Positions 17,704 to 28,400 of a DNA stretch of 64,000 bases are shown here, in pieces (positions within the stretch are counted from its first letter, which is position 1; the number at the start of each line of letters is the position of its first letter). The position numbers were made by a program, and so were the translations under genes. Under the pieces are notes generated by a model. It made no database searches. It was not told where the DNA came from and was given only the letters and a program-made list of their open reading frames with translations. The DNA comes from an uncultured Lewinella sp. (GTDB taxonomy: Bacteria; Bacteroidota; Bacteroidia; Chitinophagales; Saprospiraceae): assembly GCA_937873655.1 (NCBI GenBank), contig CALMYQ010000024.1:1-64000 (forward strand). The letters are read 5' to 3'.

Positions 17704-20220
17704 ATGAGTACATCGCTTTCTCCTCAGCCCGCCGAATCCGTTTTTGCCTTGGAATGCAGTTGGACATCAACGGATGAGGCGGGCCGGTTTTGGAACCTGG
17801 CCCGGTGCGCTTTTGTGTTGATATCGGTCCTTTTCGGTATTTCCGCCCGGCTTCCGGCCCAGATCCTCCGGCAGCCGATCCCGGACCGGCTGGTGGTCCT
17901 GACATTTGATGACGGGGCGGTAACCCACGCCAATTACGTTGCGCCGCTGTTAAAAAAGTACGGATTCGGCGCTACTTTCTTTGTCTGCGAATTCCCGCCA
18001 GATTTTGAGGATAAAACAAAGTACATGTCCTGGACCCAGATCCGGCAACTCAACGAAATGGGTTTTGAAGTGGCCAATCATACCGGCCGGCATACGCATG
18101 TGGATGAGGTCGATGACGCCGGTTTCGTCCGGGAGCTTGAAACAATAGAGGACAGGTGTGCCGCTTACGGGATCCGGCGCCCCGTTACTTTTGCCTATCC
18201 GGCCTACGCTATCCGTCCGGGGGTAGATACGACCCTGAAGAACAAGGGCTATCAATTTGCAAGGATCGGCGGCAGTCGCCCCTATGACCCTTTGAAGGAC
18301 CACCCGTATCTGATCCCCAGCTACAGCACAACCGGCGACAATAAGGATCAGATCCTGGGCGCGCTGAAGGAGGCCCGCGACGGCAAGATTGTCGTCCTCA
18401 CCATTCACGGCGTCCCCGACCTGGCGCACGATTGGGTCACCACGCCGCCGGCTCTTTTTGAAACGTATCTGCAATTCCTGAAAGACCACAATTATACGGT
18501 GATCGGGTTGAACGACCTGCAACGGTACATCGACCCGGCAGCCGCGAGAAATCAGATCGTGCCGCATTTTGTTTCTAAGGACGGGCAGGAAATCCGGCCT
18601 GCGGATCCGGTCAGTTTTTCGGTGGATCTCAACAAGGAAAAAGGACCGTTCGATCCTGTCTGGGCCTGGTTTGGGTACGACGAGCCTAATTACACCTATA
18701 TGAAGGACGGAAGGAAACTGCTGTCGGAACTGGCGGCATTAAGCCCTGTACCCGTCCATATCCGCACCCACAGCCTGCTGAATTCCGGAGACGGGCAGGC
18801 CGCTTTGAAATGGGGCTCGACCAACGTTTATACAGAAGACGCCGCCGGCAGGCCGGTTTACAACTGGACCTTGCTGGACAGCATAGTCGATACCTACGTG
18901 GACCGGGGGCTGAAACCGCTGATGGAGATCGCATTCATGCCGGAAGCCTTATCTTCCCGGCCGGAGCCTTACCGCCATCACTGGAAACCCGGAGATCCCT
19001 ACAACGACATTTACACCGGATGGACCTACCCGCCGAAGGATTATCGAAAATGGGCGGAACTGGTCTACCAGTGGGTCCGGCATTCCGTTGAGCGGTACGG
19101 ACAAGCAGAAGTGGAAACCTGGTACTGGGAGCTCTGGAACGAACCCAATATCGGTTATTGGAAAGGGACCACGGAGGAGTACATCAAATTGTACGACTTC
19201 ACATCCGATGCCGTTAAACGGGCCTTACCGGCCGCCCGGATCGGCGGGCCCCATGTAACGGGGCCGTCCTGGGATGTCTCCGCGACCTTCCTGAAATCCT
19301 TTCTGGACCATTGCCTGCACGGCGAAAATGCAGCTACCGGTAAGATTGGCGCTCCGCTGGATTATATCGGCTTCCATGCCAAAGGCGCTCCGCGGTGGGA
19401 GGCCGACCATATCCGGATGAACCTCGGCGCCCAGCTCAGGGACATCTCGGGCGGGTTTGAGATCGTCGCCTCCTACCCGGAATTCCGCGGGGTACCTATC
19501 ATCATCGGGGAGTCCGACCCGGAGGGCTGCGCGGCCTGTCCGGCAAGCGTATATCCCAACAATGATTACCGGAACGGAACCATGTACCCCGCCTATACCG
19601 CTGCCGCTTTTGCCCGCAAGATCGACCTGGCCGACCATTTCGGGGTCCGTTTCAAGGGGGCGGTGACCTGGGCTTTTGAATTTGAAGACCAGCGCTGGTT
19701 TGACGGCTTCCGGGACCTGGCCACCAACGGGGTGGACAAACCCGTGCTCAATGTCTTTCGGATGTTCGGCATGATGAACGGCAACCGGGTTGCCGTCGAT
19801 GGGGACTGGGCGTATGATTTTCGGGCCATCCGGGATTCGAGCGTACGGGGAAAGGATCCGGATATCGGCATCCTGGCGGTGAAGGACGACCACTCGACGG
19901 CCTTACTGGTCTGGAACTACCACGACGACGACCTCCCGTCGCCCAACCGGGCAGTGGACATAGACCTTGAAGGGATCCCTGCGGGAAAAGCCTTATTGCA
20001 ACATTACCGGATCGACGACCAGCACAGCAATGCCTATAACGCGTGGCAAAAAATGGGATCGCCGCAACATCCCACTTCCCGGGAGGTTAAGGCCCTGGAA
20101 GCCGCAGGCAAGCTGGCACAGCTGGAAGCGCCGGTCTGGATTACAACCGAGGCCGGAAAAACCTCCCTTCGGGTGGAAATGCCCCGGCATTCGGTCTCGC
20201 TATTGAAATTAACCTGGTAA
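17704..20220 (+). CDS. Polysaccharide deacetylase (NodB) fused to GH39 glycosidase
   Basis: An 838-residue two-domain protein. A hydrophobic segment at about 32-52 (FVLISVLFGISARLPAQ) looks like a late signal peptide or anchor. Residues 58-280 form a NodB deacetylase domain: TFDDG with Asp69-Asp70 and the metal motif HTGRH with His126 and His130. Residues about 300-838 are a GH39 barrel with acid/base Glu480 (WELWNEPNIGYW) and nucleophile Glu603 (IIIGESDPEG). GH39 members are beta-xylosidases, iduronidases or galactosidases. Having an esterase-like or N-deacetylase domain in the same chain suggests sequential removal of an acyl group and the sugar beneath it. The frame is open from 17617, but the extra 29 residues look untranslated. 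One base separates it from the next gene. Confidence 0.87.
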   Translation: MSTSLSPQPAESVFALECSWTSTDEAGRFWNLARCAFVLISVLFGISARLPAQILRQPIPDRLVVLTFDDGAVTHANYVAPLLKKYGFGATFFVCEFPPDFEDKTKYMSWTQIRQLNEMGFEVANHTGRHTHVDEVDDAGFVRELETIEDRCAAYGIRRPVTFAYPAYAIRPGVDTTLKNKGYQFARIGGSRPYDPLKDHPYLIPSYSTTGDNKDQILGALKEARDGKIVVLTIHGVPDLAHDWVTTPPALFETYLQFLKDHNYTVIGLNDLQRYIDPAAARNQIVPHFVSKDGQEIRPADPVSFSVDLNKEKGPFDPVWAWFGYDEPNYTYMKDGRKLLSELAALSPVPVHIRTHSLLNSGDGQAALKWGSTNVYTEDAAGRPVYNWTLLDSIVDTYVDRGLKPLMEIAFMPEALSSRPEPYRHHWKPGDPYNDIYTGWTYPPKDYRKWAELVYQWVRHSVERYGQAEVETWYWELWNEPNIGYWKGTTEEYIKLYDFTSDAVKRALPAARIGGPHVTGPSWDVSATFLKSFLDHCLHGENAATGKIGAPLDYIGFHAKGAPRWEADHIRMNLGAQLRDISGGFEIVASYPEFRGVPIIIGESDPEGCAACPASVYPNNDYRNGTMYPAYTAAAFARKIDLADHFGVRFKGAVTWAFEFEDQRWFDGFRDLATNGVDKPVLNVFRMFGMMNGNRVAVDGDWAYDFRAIRDSSVRGKDPDIGILAVKDDHSTALLVWNYHDDDLPSPNRAVDIDLEGIPAGKALLQHYRIDDQHSNAYNAWQKMGSPQHPTSREVKALEAAGKLAQLEAPVWITTEAGKTSLRVEMPRHSVSLLKLTW

Positions 20221-20221
20221 A

Positions 20222-22381
20222 ATGACCTTTCGAAACCTGATCCTCGCCGTATTGGCCGGCTCGATCTTTGCCAATATTCAATGCCCGGCCCGTGAAAAAC
20301 CGGCAACCGGCAGCCCGATTGACCGGCGTGCGCTGGTCAGCCGGCATAATGTGGTCAATACCGGGATCGACTCCCTGGAATCACTGACGGTCGGCAACGG
20401 GAATTTTGCCTTCACGGCGGATGTTTCCGGGCTGCAAAGCTTTCCGGATTATTACGAGAACGGGGTTTCCCTGGGTACCGAATCGAACTGGGGCTGGCAC
20501 AGTTTTCCCAACGCCGGCGACTATGCACTGGAAGACGTTGCCCGGACCTTTACCTCCTGCAACGGCCGCGAAACCCCCTACGCCCCGCAACACAAGAACG
20601 GCCGGGCCGGAGAAGCCACCAACTGGCTGCGCAGCAATCCCCACCGGCTTCACCTTGGCCTGATCGGCCTGGTCTTTACCAAAAGTGACGGCACGGAAGC
20701 AAGTATCCGGGACCTGAAAAACATCCGCCAGGAACTGGATCTGTGGACCGGCAAACTTGAAAGCCGGTATGAGGTGGAAGGGCAGCCCGTTAAAGTGGAG
20801 TTGTATTGCCATCAGAATCAGGATTTGATTTCCGTCCGCGTAGAATCGCCGCTGATCGAAGCGGGCAGATTAAAGGTAAGGTTTCGGTTTCCCTACGGGA
20901 AGGATTGCCATGTGTGCCCCGGGTACGATTGGGATCATCCTGAAAAACATCGGACATCATGGAGTGGGAAACCGGGTAAAATAGTAGTGATCGACAGGAC
21001 ACTGGATTCAACCCGGTATTTTGTAGGACTAAAAGGAAATGGTGGGGTACTCTACCAGAACGCCGATCACCAAATTGAGCTAAAACCCGAAAAAGGACAG
21101 AAAACACTTGATTTGACGGTTGTTTTCCAACCTGATGAAATAAATTCGATAATTACTGATTTTGAAACCACTAAAGCAAACAACGAAAAACAATGGCCTG
21201 CATTCTGGCAATCGGGCGGCGCCATCGATTTTTCAGCTTGTACGGACCCACGTGCGTTTGAACTGGAAAGGCGCGTGGTCCTCTCAGAATACCTGACCAA
21301 AATCCAGTGCTCTGGGTACCTGCCGCCCCAGGAAACCGGACTGACCTTCAACAGTTGGTACGGCAAATTCCACCTGGAAATGCACTGGTGGCATGGTGTT
21401 CACTTTCCGTTATGGGGTCGACCCGACCTGCTGGAAAACAGCCTGAAATGGTACCCCGCGATCATTGGAAACGCGCGCAAAACGGCAGAATGGCAGGGTT
21501 ATGACGGCGTCAGGTGGCCCAAGATGACGGACCCTCAGGGACGGGAAAGCCCGTCGAGCGTCGGGGTTTTTCTGGCCTGGCAACAACCGCACCCGATTTA
21601 TTTCGCTGAATTAATGTACCGGCAAAACCCGGATGAATCGACCCTGGGGCTGTACCGGCAGTTGGTCTTTCAAACCGCGGATTTTATGGCTTCCTATGCC
21701 TGCAAGGGCGACGACGGAAAATACCACCTGGTTGCCCCGCTGATCCCCGCACAGGAGATCTTCCCGGCTGAACGGACTCAGGATCCGCCGTTTGAACTGG
21801 TATATTGGCATTATGCGTTGAGCGCAGCCCAGGAATGGCGCAAGCGGCTGGGGATGGAACCGGATAAACGGTGGCAGGACGTCATCGATAACCTCACCCC
21901 CCTAGCTGTGCGGGACGGCCTTTACTTGCCCGACGCCAATTGCCCGGATGCGTATACCAACGACGAATTCCGGCGGGATCACCCCGTGGTAACAGGCGCC
22001 TACGGCATGTTGCCCGCCACGCCGCTGGTGGATCCGGAGCTGATGGCCAATACCTTTACCGAGATCATGAACAAGTGGAACTGGGCGACGACCTGGGGCT
22101 GGGATTATCCCATGCTGGCCATGACCGCCGCGCGACTCGGACAACCCGAAAAGGCGATCGATGCGCTGTTTATGGACGCGCAGAAAAATACGTACCTCAA
22201 GAACGGACACAATTACCAGGATCAGCGCCTCCGGATCTACCTGCCCGGCAACGGCGGATTACTGACTGCAGTGGCTATGATGGCGGCCGGTTGGGATAAC
22301 GCACCGGACCGGCCGAACCCCGGATTTCCGGACGACGGGAGGTGGAAAGTGAAGTGGGAGGGGTTGAGGCGGATGCCTTGA
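20222..22381 (+). CDS. Putative six-hairpin (alpha/alpha)6 glycosidase, family not assigned
   Basis: A 719-residue exported protein (signal or lipoprotein-like segment 1-21, MTFRNLILAVLAGSIFANIQC, without a standard lipobox). An N-terminal beta-sandwich (VSRHNVVNTGIDSLESLTVGNG, NWGWHSFPN) and a helical toroid (FHLEMHWWHGVHFPLWGR, WGWDYPMLAMTAARLG, YLPGNGGLLTAVAMMAAGW) resemble clan GH-L enzymes (GH65/GH95-like). Candidate acids are within the WHGVHFPLWGR and DQRLRIYLPGN segments, but I cannot assign the catalytic pair. It is separated by one base from the NodB-GH39 gene and so is translationally coupled to it. The function in the operon is likely exo-hydrolysis of a side chain; this is inference. 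Confidence 0.72.
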   Translation: MTFRNLILAVLAGSIFANIQCPAREKPATGSPIDRRALVSRHNVVNTGIDSLESLTVGNGNFAFTADVSGLQSFPDYYENGVSLGTESNWGWHSFPNAGDYALEDVARTFTSCNGRETPYAPQHKNGRAGEATNWLRSNPHRLHLGLIGLVFTKSDGTEASIRDLKNIRQELDLWTGKLESRYEVEGQPVKVELYCHQNQDLISVRVESPLIEAGRLKVRFRFPYGKDCHVCPGYDWDHPEKHRTSWSGKPGKIVVIDRTLDSTRYFVGLKGNGGVLYQNADHQIELKPEKGQKTLDLTVVFQPDEINSIITDFETTKANNEKQWPAFWQSGGAIDFSACTDPRAFELERRVVLSEYLTKIQCSGYLPPQETGLTFNSWYGKFHLEMHWWHGVHFPLWGRPDLLENSLKWYPAIIGNARKTAEWQGYDGVRWPKMTDPQGRESPSSVGVFLAWQQPHPIYFAELMYRQNPDESTLGLYRQLVFQTADFMASYACKGDDGKYHLVAPLIPAQEIFPAERTQDPPFELVYWHYALSAAQEWRKRLGMEPDKRWQDVIDNLTPLAVRDGLYLPDANCPDAYTNDEFRRDHPVVTGAYGMLPATPLVDPELMANTFTEIMNKWNWATTWGWDYPMLAMTAARLGQPEKAIDALFMDAQKNTYLKNGHNYQDQRLRIYLPGNGGLLTAVAMMAAGWDNAPDRPNPGFPDDGRWKVKWEGLRRMP

Positions 22382-22400
22382 GGGGAGGGGGGGTGAGCCC

Positions 22401-22510
22401 GCCTTCGCCAGGGGCTTCGGCGGACGGAGAGGGGGGGAGGAATTGAGGAATCGAGGAATTGAGGAATTGAGGAACTGAGGAACTGAGGAATTGAGGGTGC
22501 GAGGAACTGG
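22401..22510. repeat. GC-rich hairpin element and GAGGAATT octamer array
   Basis: In the 145-base gap before GH106, a GC-rich element (CTTCGCCAGGGGCTTCGGCG, continuing GACGGAG) is followed by about seven degenerate octamers GAGGAATT/GAGGAACT/GAGGAATC. The GC-rich element has near copies at 52932-52961 and 53072-53100, and the octamer recurs in reverse at 42244-42269. No coding potential. Confidence 0.7.
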
Positions 22511-22526
22511 ACGAAAAACCGAATAG

Positions 22527-25475
22527 ATGAATAATACCCGGATTTGTTATCTGTTGGTCATTGCGATCATCGTTTTTGGGGGGGCTTGCACCTCCAGACA
22601 GGAAATTACGCCCGAATGGCCGGAAATATCCAATGAAACCAGGCCGTGGGCCCGCTGGTGGTGGCACGGCAGCAGTGTGGATACCGCCAACCTCCGGCTG
22701 GAAATGGAAGCCTATAAGGCAGCCGGCCTGGGCGGGTTGGAGTTGACGCCCATTTTCGGCGTGATCGGCGATGAAGAAAACTTTGTGGATTACCTGTCGC
22801 CGGAGTGGGTGGATCATTTCGAATTTGCGCTGGAGGAAGCCCGGCGGCTCGGGTTGGGAATGGATATGGCCACCGGTACGGGCTGGCCGTTCGGCGGCCC
22901 CTGGGTGGGGGAGGACAATGCCCCCAAAAACCTGGTTTGTCAGACCTATTCCCTCGCGGGCGGCGAATCGCTGAAGGAGCCGGTCATCTATACCCAAAAG
23001 CCATACATCCGGGCGGTTCGCAATCAATTGTACCAACTCTTCGGCATCTACCGGAATGATGGAGAAAAGCTGGTCGGCTCCATCAAGAATCCGGTGGAGA
23101 TCAACCGCGAAAACCGCGTGACGATCAAGGACCTGGTTGAACCCGTTGCTGCCAACAAGAACCTGCAAGGGTTGGCTTTGGACCAGGTGAAGTTCGAGAA
23201 AAACCTGCCGTTGATATCCCTGATGGCCTTTTCCGATGGAGGGGTTGCTGAGGACCTGACCGGCAAAGTCGACCAGAATGGAAAACTGGATTGGAAAGCC
23301 CCGGATGGTCAATGGACGCTTTACGCCCTTTTTCAGGGATGGCACGGCAAAATGGTGGAGCGGGCTGCACCGGGCGGTGAAGGCAATACCATCGACCATT
23401 TTTCCGGGCAGGCGATCCGGCATTATTTGTCCAGGTTCGACAGCGCCTTCGCGGGGCGGGATATCGGATACTTGCGCAGCTTTTTCAACGATTCCTATGA
23501 AGTGGATGACGCTTTGGGCAATGCTGACTGGACACCGGAATTTTTCCAGGAATTCGAATCGCGCAGGGGGTATGATCTGCGCCGGCACCTGCCTGCTTTG
23601 TTTTCGCCGGACTCACTGCAATGGGATGCGCGCATCCTCAGCGATTACCGGGAAACCCTTTCGGATCTCATTTTGGAAAAATTTACCACCAGCTGGAAGG
23701 AATGGGCCCACGGAAAAGGCGCTATCGTCAGGAATCAGGCGCACGGCTCTCCCGGGAACATTCTGGACCTGTACGCCGCCAGCGATATTCCGGAGACAGA
23801 GGGGACCGATCTCCTGGGCATAAAGTTCGCTTCTTCCGCCGCCCATGTGACGGGCAAAAAACTGGCCTCTTCCGAATCGGCCACCTGGCTGAACGAACAT
23901 TTCCTCTCATCACTCAGCGATATCAAGGCCAACCTGGAAAACTATTTTCTGGGCGGGATCAATCACGTATTGTACCATGGGACCGCCTACAGTCCGCATG
24001 AGGATGCCTGGCCCGGGCGGCTTTTTTATGCGGCGGTCCACCTGAATCCGAGAAACCCGCTATGGATGGATTTCAATGCCCTCAACGAATATGCAACCCG
24101 GGTTCAGTCCTTTCTCCAGATGGGACAACCCGATAACGACGTCCTGTTGTATTTTCCGGCCGGCGACCGTTTTGCCGACCGCGGGCGATACCTGATTGAG
24201 CACTTTGAGCTTAGAGGGCCCGGATTTGACAGTTCTGCTTTCAAAGCCGTCGGCGCCGAATTGCAGACCGGCGGGTACGGGTTCGACTATATTTCGGACC
24301 GGCAGACGCTGGAAGTGACCGGCCGTGAAACTACGCTGCTTACCGGTGGAGTGTCCTACAAAACAATAGTCGTGCCGGAATGCGATTATATGCCCCTGAC
24401 CACTTTTGAAAAACTGATCAACCTGGCCGAAGGCGGGGCAACCGTAATCTTTCACAACCGGTTGCCTGTCCATGTAGCCGGATGGAAGGATTGGGAGAGC
24501 CGGCAGAAGCAATTCGATGATTTGAAAGCCAGGCTCAGCTTTACGGATACGGAGGTGAGCGGTGTCCGGGAAGCCAGGATTGGCCAGGGTGCGGTCCTGC
24601 TCGGCGCAGCGATCAAAAAACTGCTGACCAAGGCCGGTGTCGACCGGGAGGAAATGACGGACATAGGTTTGCAATTCACACGCCGCAGTCATGAAGGCGG
24701 GCGTCATTATTTCATTCTGAACAAGGGAACGCAACCGGTGGACGGATGGACACCTTTGGCGGTACCGGGAGCGGCTGCCCTCCTGTTTGATCCGGTAACC
24801 GGCCGGAAAGGCCTGGCCCGAACCCGCTTGTCAGGCGAAGGGAAAATGGAGGTCTATCTGCAACTAGATACAACACAATCCATTATCGTTCAGACGTTTG
24901 ATGAAAAGGTGTCGGCTAAACCCTACCCGTATTATGGGAAGGCCGGGCAACCGGTTGAACTGGCAGGACCGTGGCGCCTTCGCTTCCTGGCGGGCGGCCC
25001 GGAATTGCCTGGAGAAACGGACCTGAACCGGCTCCAATCCTGGACCGGCCTGGACGGCGACCTCGTCAAGGCCTTCTCGGGTACGGCGGCCTATTCCATA
25101 CAGCTCCCTGATCTGCCGGCAGCGGCGGGTTGGCGGCTCAACCTCGGGCAGGTAGCCGTCAGCGCAAGCGTCTGGGTGAACGGGCAAAAAGCCGGCGCCC
25201 TGATCGGGCCTGTTTATTCTATGGTCCTGGATGGGAGCTTGTTGAAAGGGGCCGATACCCTGGAAATCCGGGTGACCAACCTGATGGCCAACCGCATAGC
25301 CGATCTGGATAAACGGGGGGTATTCTGGAAAAAATTCTATAACGTGAATTTCCCGGCAAGGCTGCCTGAAAACCGGAAAAACGGCCTTTTCGACGCCTCG
25401 GAATGGACGCCGCTGCCATCAGGCCTAATCGGGCCGGTAACTTTGACGCCCGTAGCAATATTGGAGGATCAATGA
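22527..25475 (+). CDS. Alpha-L-rhamnosidase, GH106 family lipoprotein
   Basis: A 982-residue lipoprotein (lipobox GGAC, Cys21) of the GH106 type: inverting exo-enzymes that remove terminal alpha-L-rhamnose from pectic side chains or arabinogalactan. The family opening RPWARWWWHGSSVD, the barrel segment AAGLGGLELTPIFG and MDMATGTGWPFGGPWV are clear. A C-terminal jelly-roll (about 810-970, VSASVWVNGQKAGALIGP and LEIRVTNLMANRIAD) matches the GH2-like sugar-binding domain seen at the end of GH106 enzymes. It lies 145 bases after the preceding gene and overlaps the next start by four bases (ATGA), so the two are coupled. Together with GH105 it points to a rhamnose/uronate substrate. Confidence 0.9.
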   Translation: MNNTRICYLLVIAIIVFGGACTSRQEITPEWPEISNETRPWARWWWHGSSVDTANLRLEMEAYKAAGLGGLELTPIFGVIGDEENFVDYLSPEWVDHFEFALEEARRLGLGMDMATGTGWPFGGPWVGEDNAPKNLVCQTYSLAGGESLKEPVIYTQKPYIRAVRNQLYQLFGIYRNDGEKLVGSIKNPVEINRENRVTIKDLVEPVAANKNLQGLALDQVKFEKNLPLISLMAFSDGGVAEDLTGKVDQNGKLDWKAPDGQWTLYALFQGWHGKMVERAAPGGEGNTIDHFSGQAIRHYLSRFDSAFAGRDIGYLRSFFNDSYEVDDALGNADWTPEFFQEFESRRGYDLRRHLPALFSPDSLQWDARILSDYRETLSDLILEKFTTSWKEWAHGKGAIVRNQAHGSPGNILDLYAASDIPETEGTDLLGIKFASSAAHVTGKKLASSESATWLNEHFLSSLSDIKANLENYFLGGINHVLYHGTAYSPHEDAWPGRLFYAAVHLNPRNPLWMDFNALNEYATRVQSFLQMGQPDNDVLLYFPAGDRFADRGRYLIEHFELRGPGFDSSAFKAVGAELQTGGYGFDYISDRQTLEVTGRETTLLTGGVSYKTIVVPECDYMPLTTFEKLINLAEGGATVIFHNRLPVHVAGWKDWESRQKQFDDLKARLSFTDTEVSGVREARIGQGAVLLGAAIKKLLTKAGVDREEMTDIGLQFTRRSHEGGRHYFILNKGTQPVDGWTPLAVPGAAALLFDPVTGRKGLARTRLSGEGKMEVYLQLDTTQSIIVQTFDEKVSAKPYPYYGKAGQPVELAGPWRLRFLAGGPELPGETDLNRLQSWTGLDGDLVKAFSGTAAYSIQLPDLPAAAGWRLNLGQVAVSASVWVNGQKAGALIGPVYSMVLDGSLLKGADTLEIRVTNLMANRIADLDKRGVFWKKFYNVNFPARLPENRKNGLFDASEWTPLPSGLIGPVTLTPVAILEDQ

Positions 25476-28400
25476 TGTTGAATAAATATTTGCCCGCGCT
25501 CTGCTTTCTCGGGGCATTATGGTCATTTCAACCCGGCGGATATGCCCAAACGGACGAGTATTGGCACGGCATCGAACGGTCGGTCCGGTACCAGCCCGAC
25601 GGCCGGGATTTTGTGATCGCCAACGGAAACAAGCGATTCAATCGCGCCCTTTACGGCACCAACACCGGTTTTCGGGTTGAAGGCGGCGACCTGCCGGAGT
25701 TTGCCCTGTATATGCCGGGCATGGGCGGTAATTTCAAACTGGGAATAGCGGTCAACGGCCGTTCCAAATGGCTTACAGCCGCGGATTCCGTATTTACGCG
25801 CTACCGGCCGGGAAGCCTGATCTATGAAATCCGGGACAGCCTGTTGGGAAACGGCAGTTTGACCCTGACCCTGTTGGCCATGGATGACGCGGAAGGCATG
25901 CTGTTGAAAGTCACACCCGAAGACGCGCTTCAAGACGTCCGGCTCATCTGGGCATTCGGCGGCGCAACGGGCAAAAAATTCAGCCGCGACGGGGATATCG
26001 GGGCCGATCCGGAGTCGGTTTTTTACCTGAAACCGGAGAATTGCCGGGATAATTTCTACGATATCGACAGCAGCGCTTTTACCCTTTATTACGGAGCGGG
26101 CTCCCTGCCGGAAACACTCAGGTACCGCAATGATTACATCCCCCAGCCTGAGGATGAGGAGCGGGAAAAAAGGACGATTTTGGGGGTGGCGCCGCCTGGC
26201 TCGTCGTTGAAAATCTGCAGCGCTGCTGAACAGGAGGATCCGGTTGCTTTTTATCAATCGGACAATAAAGAAGCGCCGGCGCTTGGCGGAAAAACTGACC
26301 TTCAATCCGGTTCTCCAATTTATTTTTCACTCCTTAATCCGCTTTCCAAACAGGCATTCCAATATGGAGCATTACCCGGGCTTTTTGACCAGGCCGAACG
26401 ATCCCGGTCGGTGTTGGCCGGCAGGATCGTCGTCAATACACCGGACCCGTATATCAACACGATCGGCGGGGCCCTGGCGGTGGCGGCTGATGCGATCTGG
26501 GAAGACCCCAGTTTCCTGCACGGCGCCGTTGCCTGGCGGATGCGCCTGCCCGGTTGGCGCGGCGCCTTTGCCGGCGATTGGCTGGGCTGGCACGACCGGG
26601 CAGCCCGGCATTTCAACGCCTATGCCCTTGCCCAATATACCGAACCGCCCTCTGGCCCCAACGACCCCGATACCGAACGGAATCTGGCCCGTCAGCGGGA
26701 AGTGGAGGGCAACGCCCTGTTTTCCAGCGGCTACATCAGCCGGAACCCCGGCAAGTTGAACAAGCCGCATCATTACGATATGAATCTCGTGTTTGTCGAT
26801 CAGCTGCTGCGGCATTGCCTTTGGACCGGCGACCTGGAATTTGTCCGGCACATGTGGCCCTTGCTCATGCGGCACCTGGATTGGGAAAAGCGCTGTTTCG
26901 ACGCGGACGGCGACGGGCTGTTTGACGCTTATTGCTGCATTTGGGCCAGTGATGCGGTGCAGTACAGCGGCGGCGGCGTGACCCATTCCTCAGCCTACAA
27001 TTATTGGGCTTTCAATATGGTGGCCAGACTGGCTGCAATGATCGGAGAGGACCCCGGGCCCTTTCAGGCCGAAGCTGACAGGATCTTTTTGGCGCTGAAT
27101 GCCGATCTGTGGCTACCGGCAAAGGGCCGGTACGGCGAATACCGCGATCAATCGGGGTTGGAAAGGGTTCATGAGACACCGGCCATCTGGACGATTTACC
27201 ACGCTTTGGATTCGGAGGTTGCCGATCCCTTTCAGGCCTTTCAATCCCTTCGATATATCGATACCGAAATCCCGCATATCCCGGTCAAGGCAAAGGGCCT
27301 GCCGGAAGGCGATCACCATCTGATTTCAACTTCCAGTTGGATGCCCTACACCTGGTCGGTCAACAACGTAGCGCTTGCCGAAAACCTGCACGCCAGTCTG
27401 GCCTATTGGCAGGGAGGGCGATCTGATGAGGCGTTCAGGATCTGGAAGAGCGCCTTGCTGGAAAGCATGTACCTGAGTTCGAGCCCCGGCGGGTTCGGTC
27501 AGTTGCCCTTTTACGATGCCATACGCGGCGAGTTGTACCGGGATTTTGCCGATCCGGTCGGCATGGCGTCCCGGACCCTGGTGGAAGGGCTGTTCGGCGT
27601 GCAACCCGATGCGCTGGACAGTGTGCTGACCGTGCAACCCGGGTGGCCCGATGACTGGGAGTTTGCCTCCCTGGAAACCCCGGATCTGAGGGTGCTTTAC
27701 AACCACAGCGAATCGACGGATTACTACAACATAGTGCCGACTTTGCCGGCCCCGGTCAGGTTGATGCTGGTACTGAAAGCCAGAAAATGCAAAATCGAAA
27801 AGATCCTGGTGAACGGACAGGATGCCGGCTGGTCGCAACAGGTGAATGCAGTCGGCGAGCCGGAAGTGGTCATTGAAACGGGATTTGCGCCGGGTTATGA
27901 AGTGGCCGTCACCTGGGCGGGCGATCCACCGGAGATTCCGGGATACCAGCGGGCTGTTGCGCACGGGGATGGGGTTCAATGGACGACCCAAAAGGCGAAA
28001 ACCCTGGAACTGTTCGATCCGCAAAGTGTATTGGGCCGACCGGATCTGCAAAGCAACAGGCTGACGGCCGAAGTTACCGGTGATCCCGGGAATCCGACGG
28101 TTTTTGTCCGGATGGCACAGGGAGAAATGCACTGGTGGGCGCCCATTTGTTTTGAGATCGAACCGCCGGTTGAATTGGACCTCCTCCAACCTGGATCGGA
28201 GAGCAGCTTGCCTGTTCGGATTAAAAACAACGCCTCCAGCCCGATGAGCGGACAATTATTAATAAACAAAGGATCAAATGCCTTTCTTCAGGATATCGAA
28301 TTGGAGGCTACAGCTTTTTCTGCTCCGATCAATATTCCGAAATCGGTTTTGGAGCCGGGTACCAATACCGTTCAATTTACCACAGCAAACGAGACCCGGC

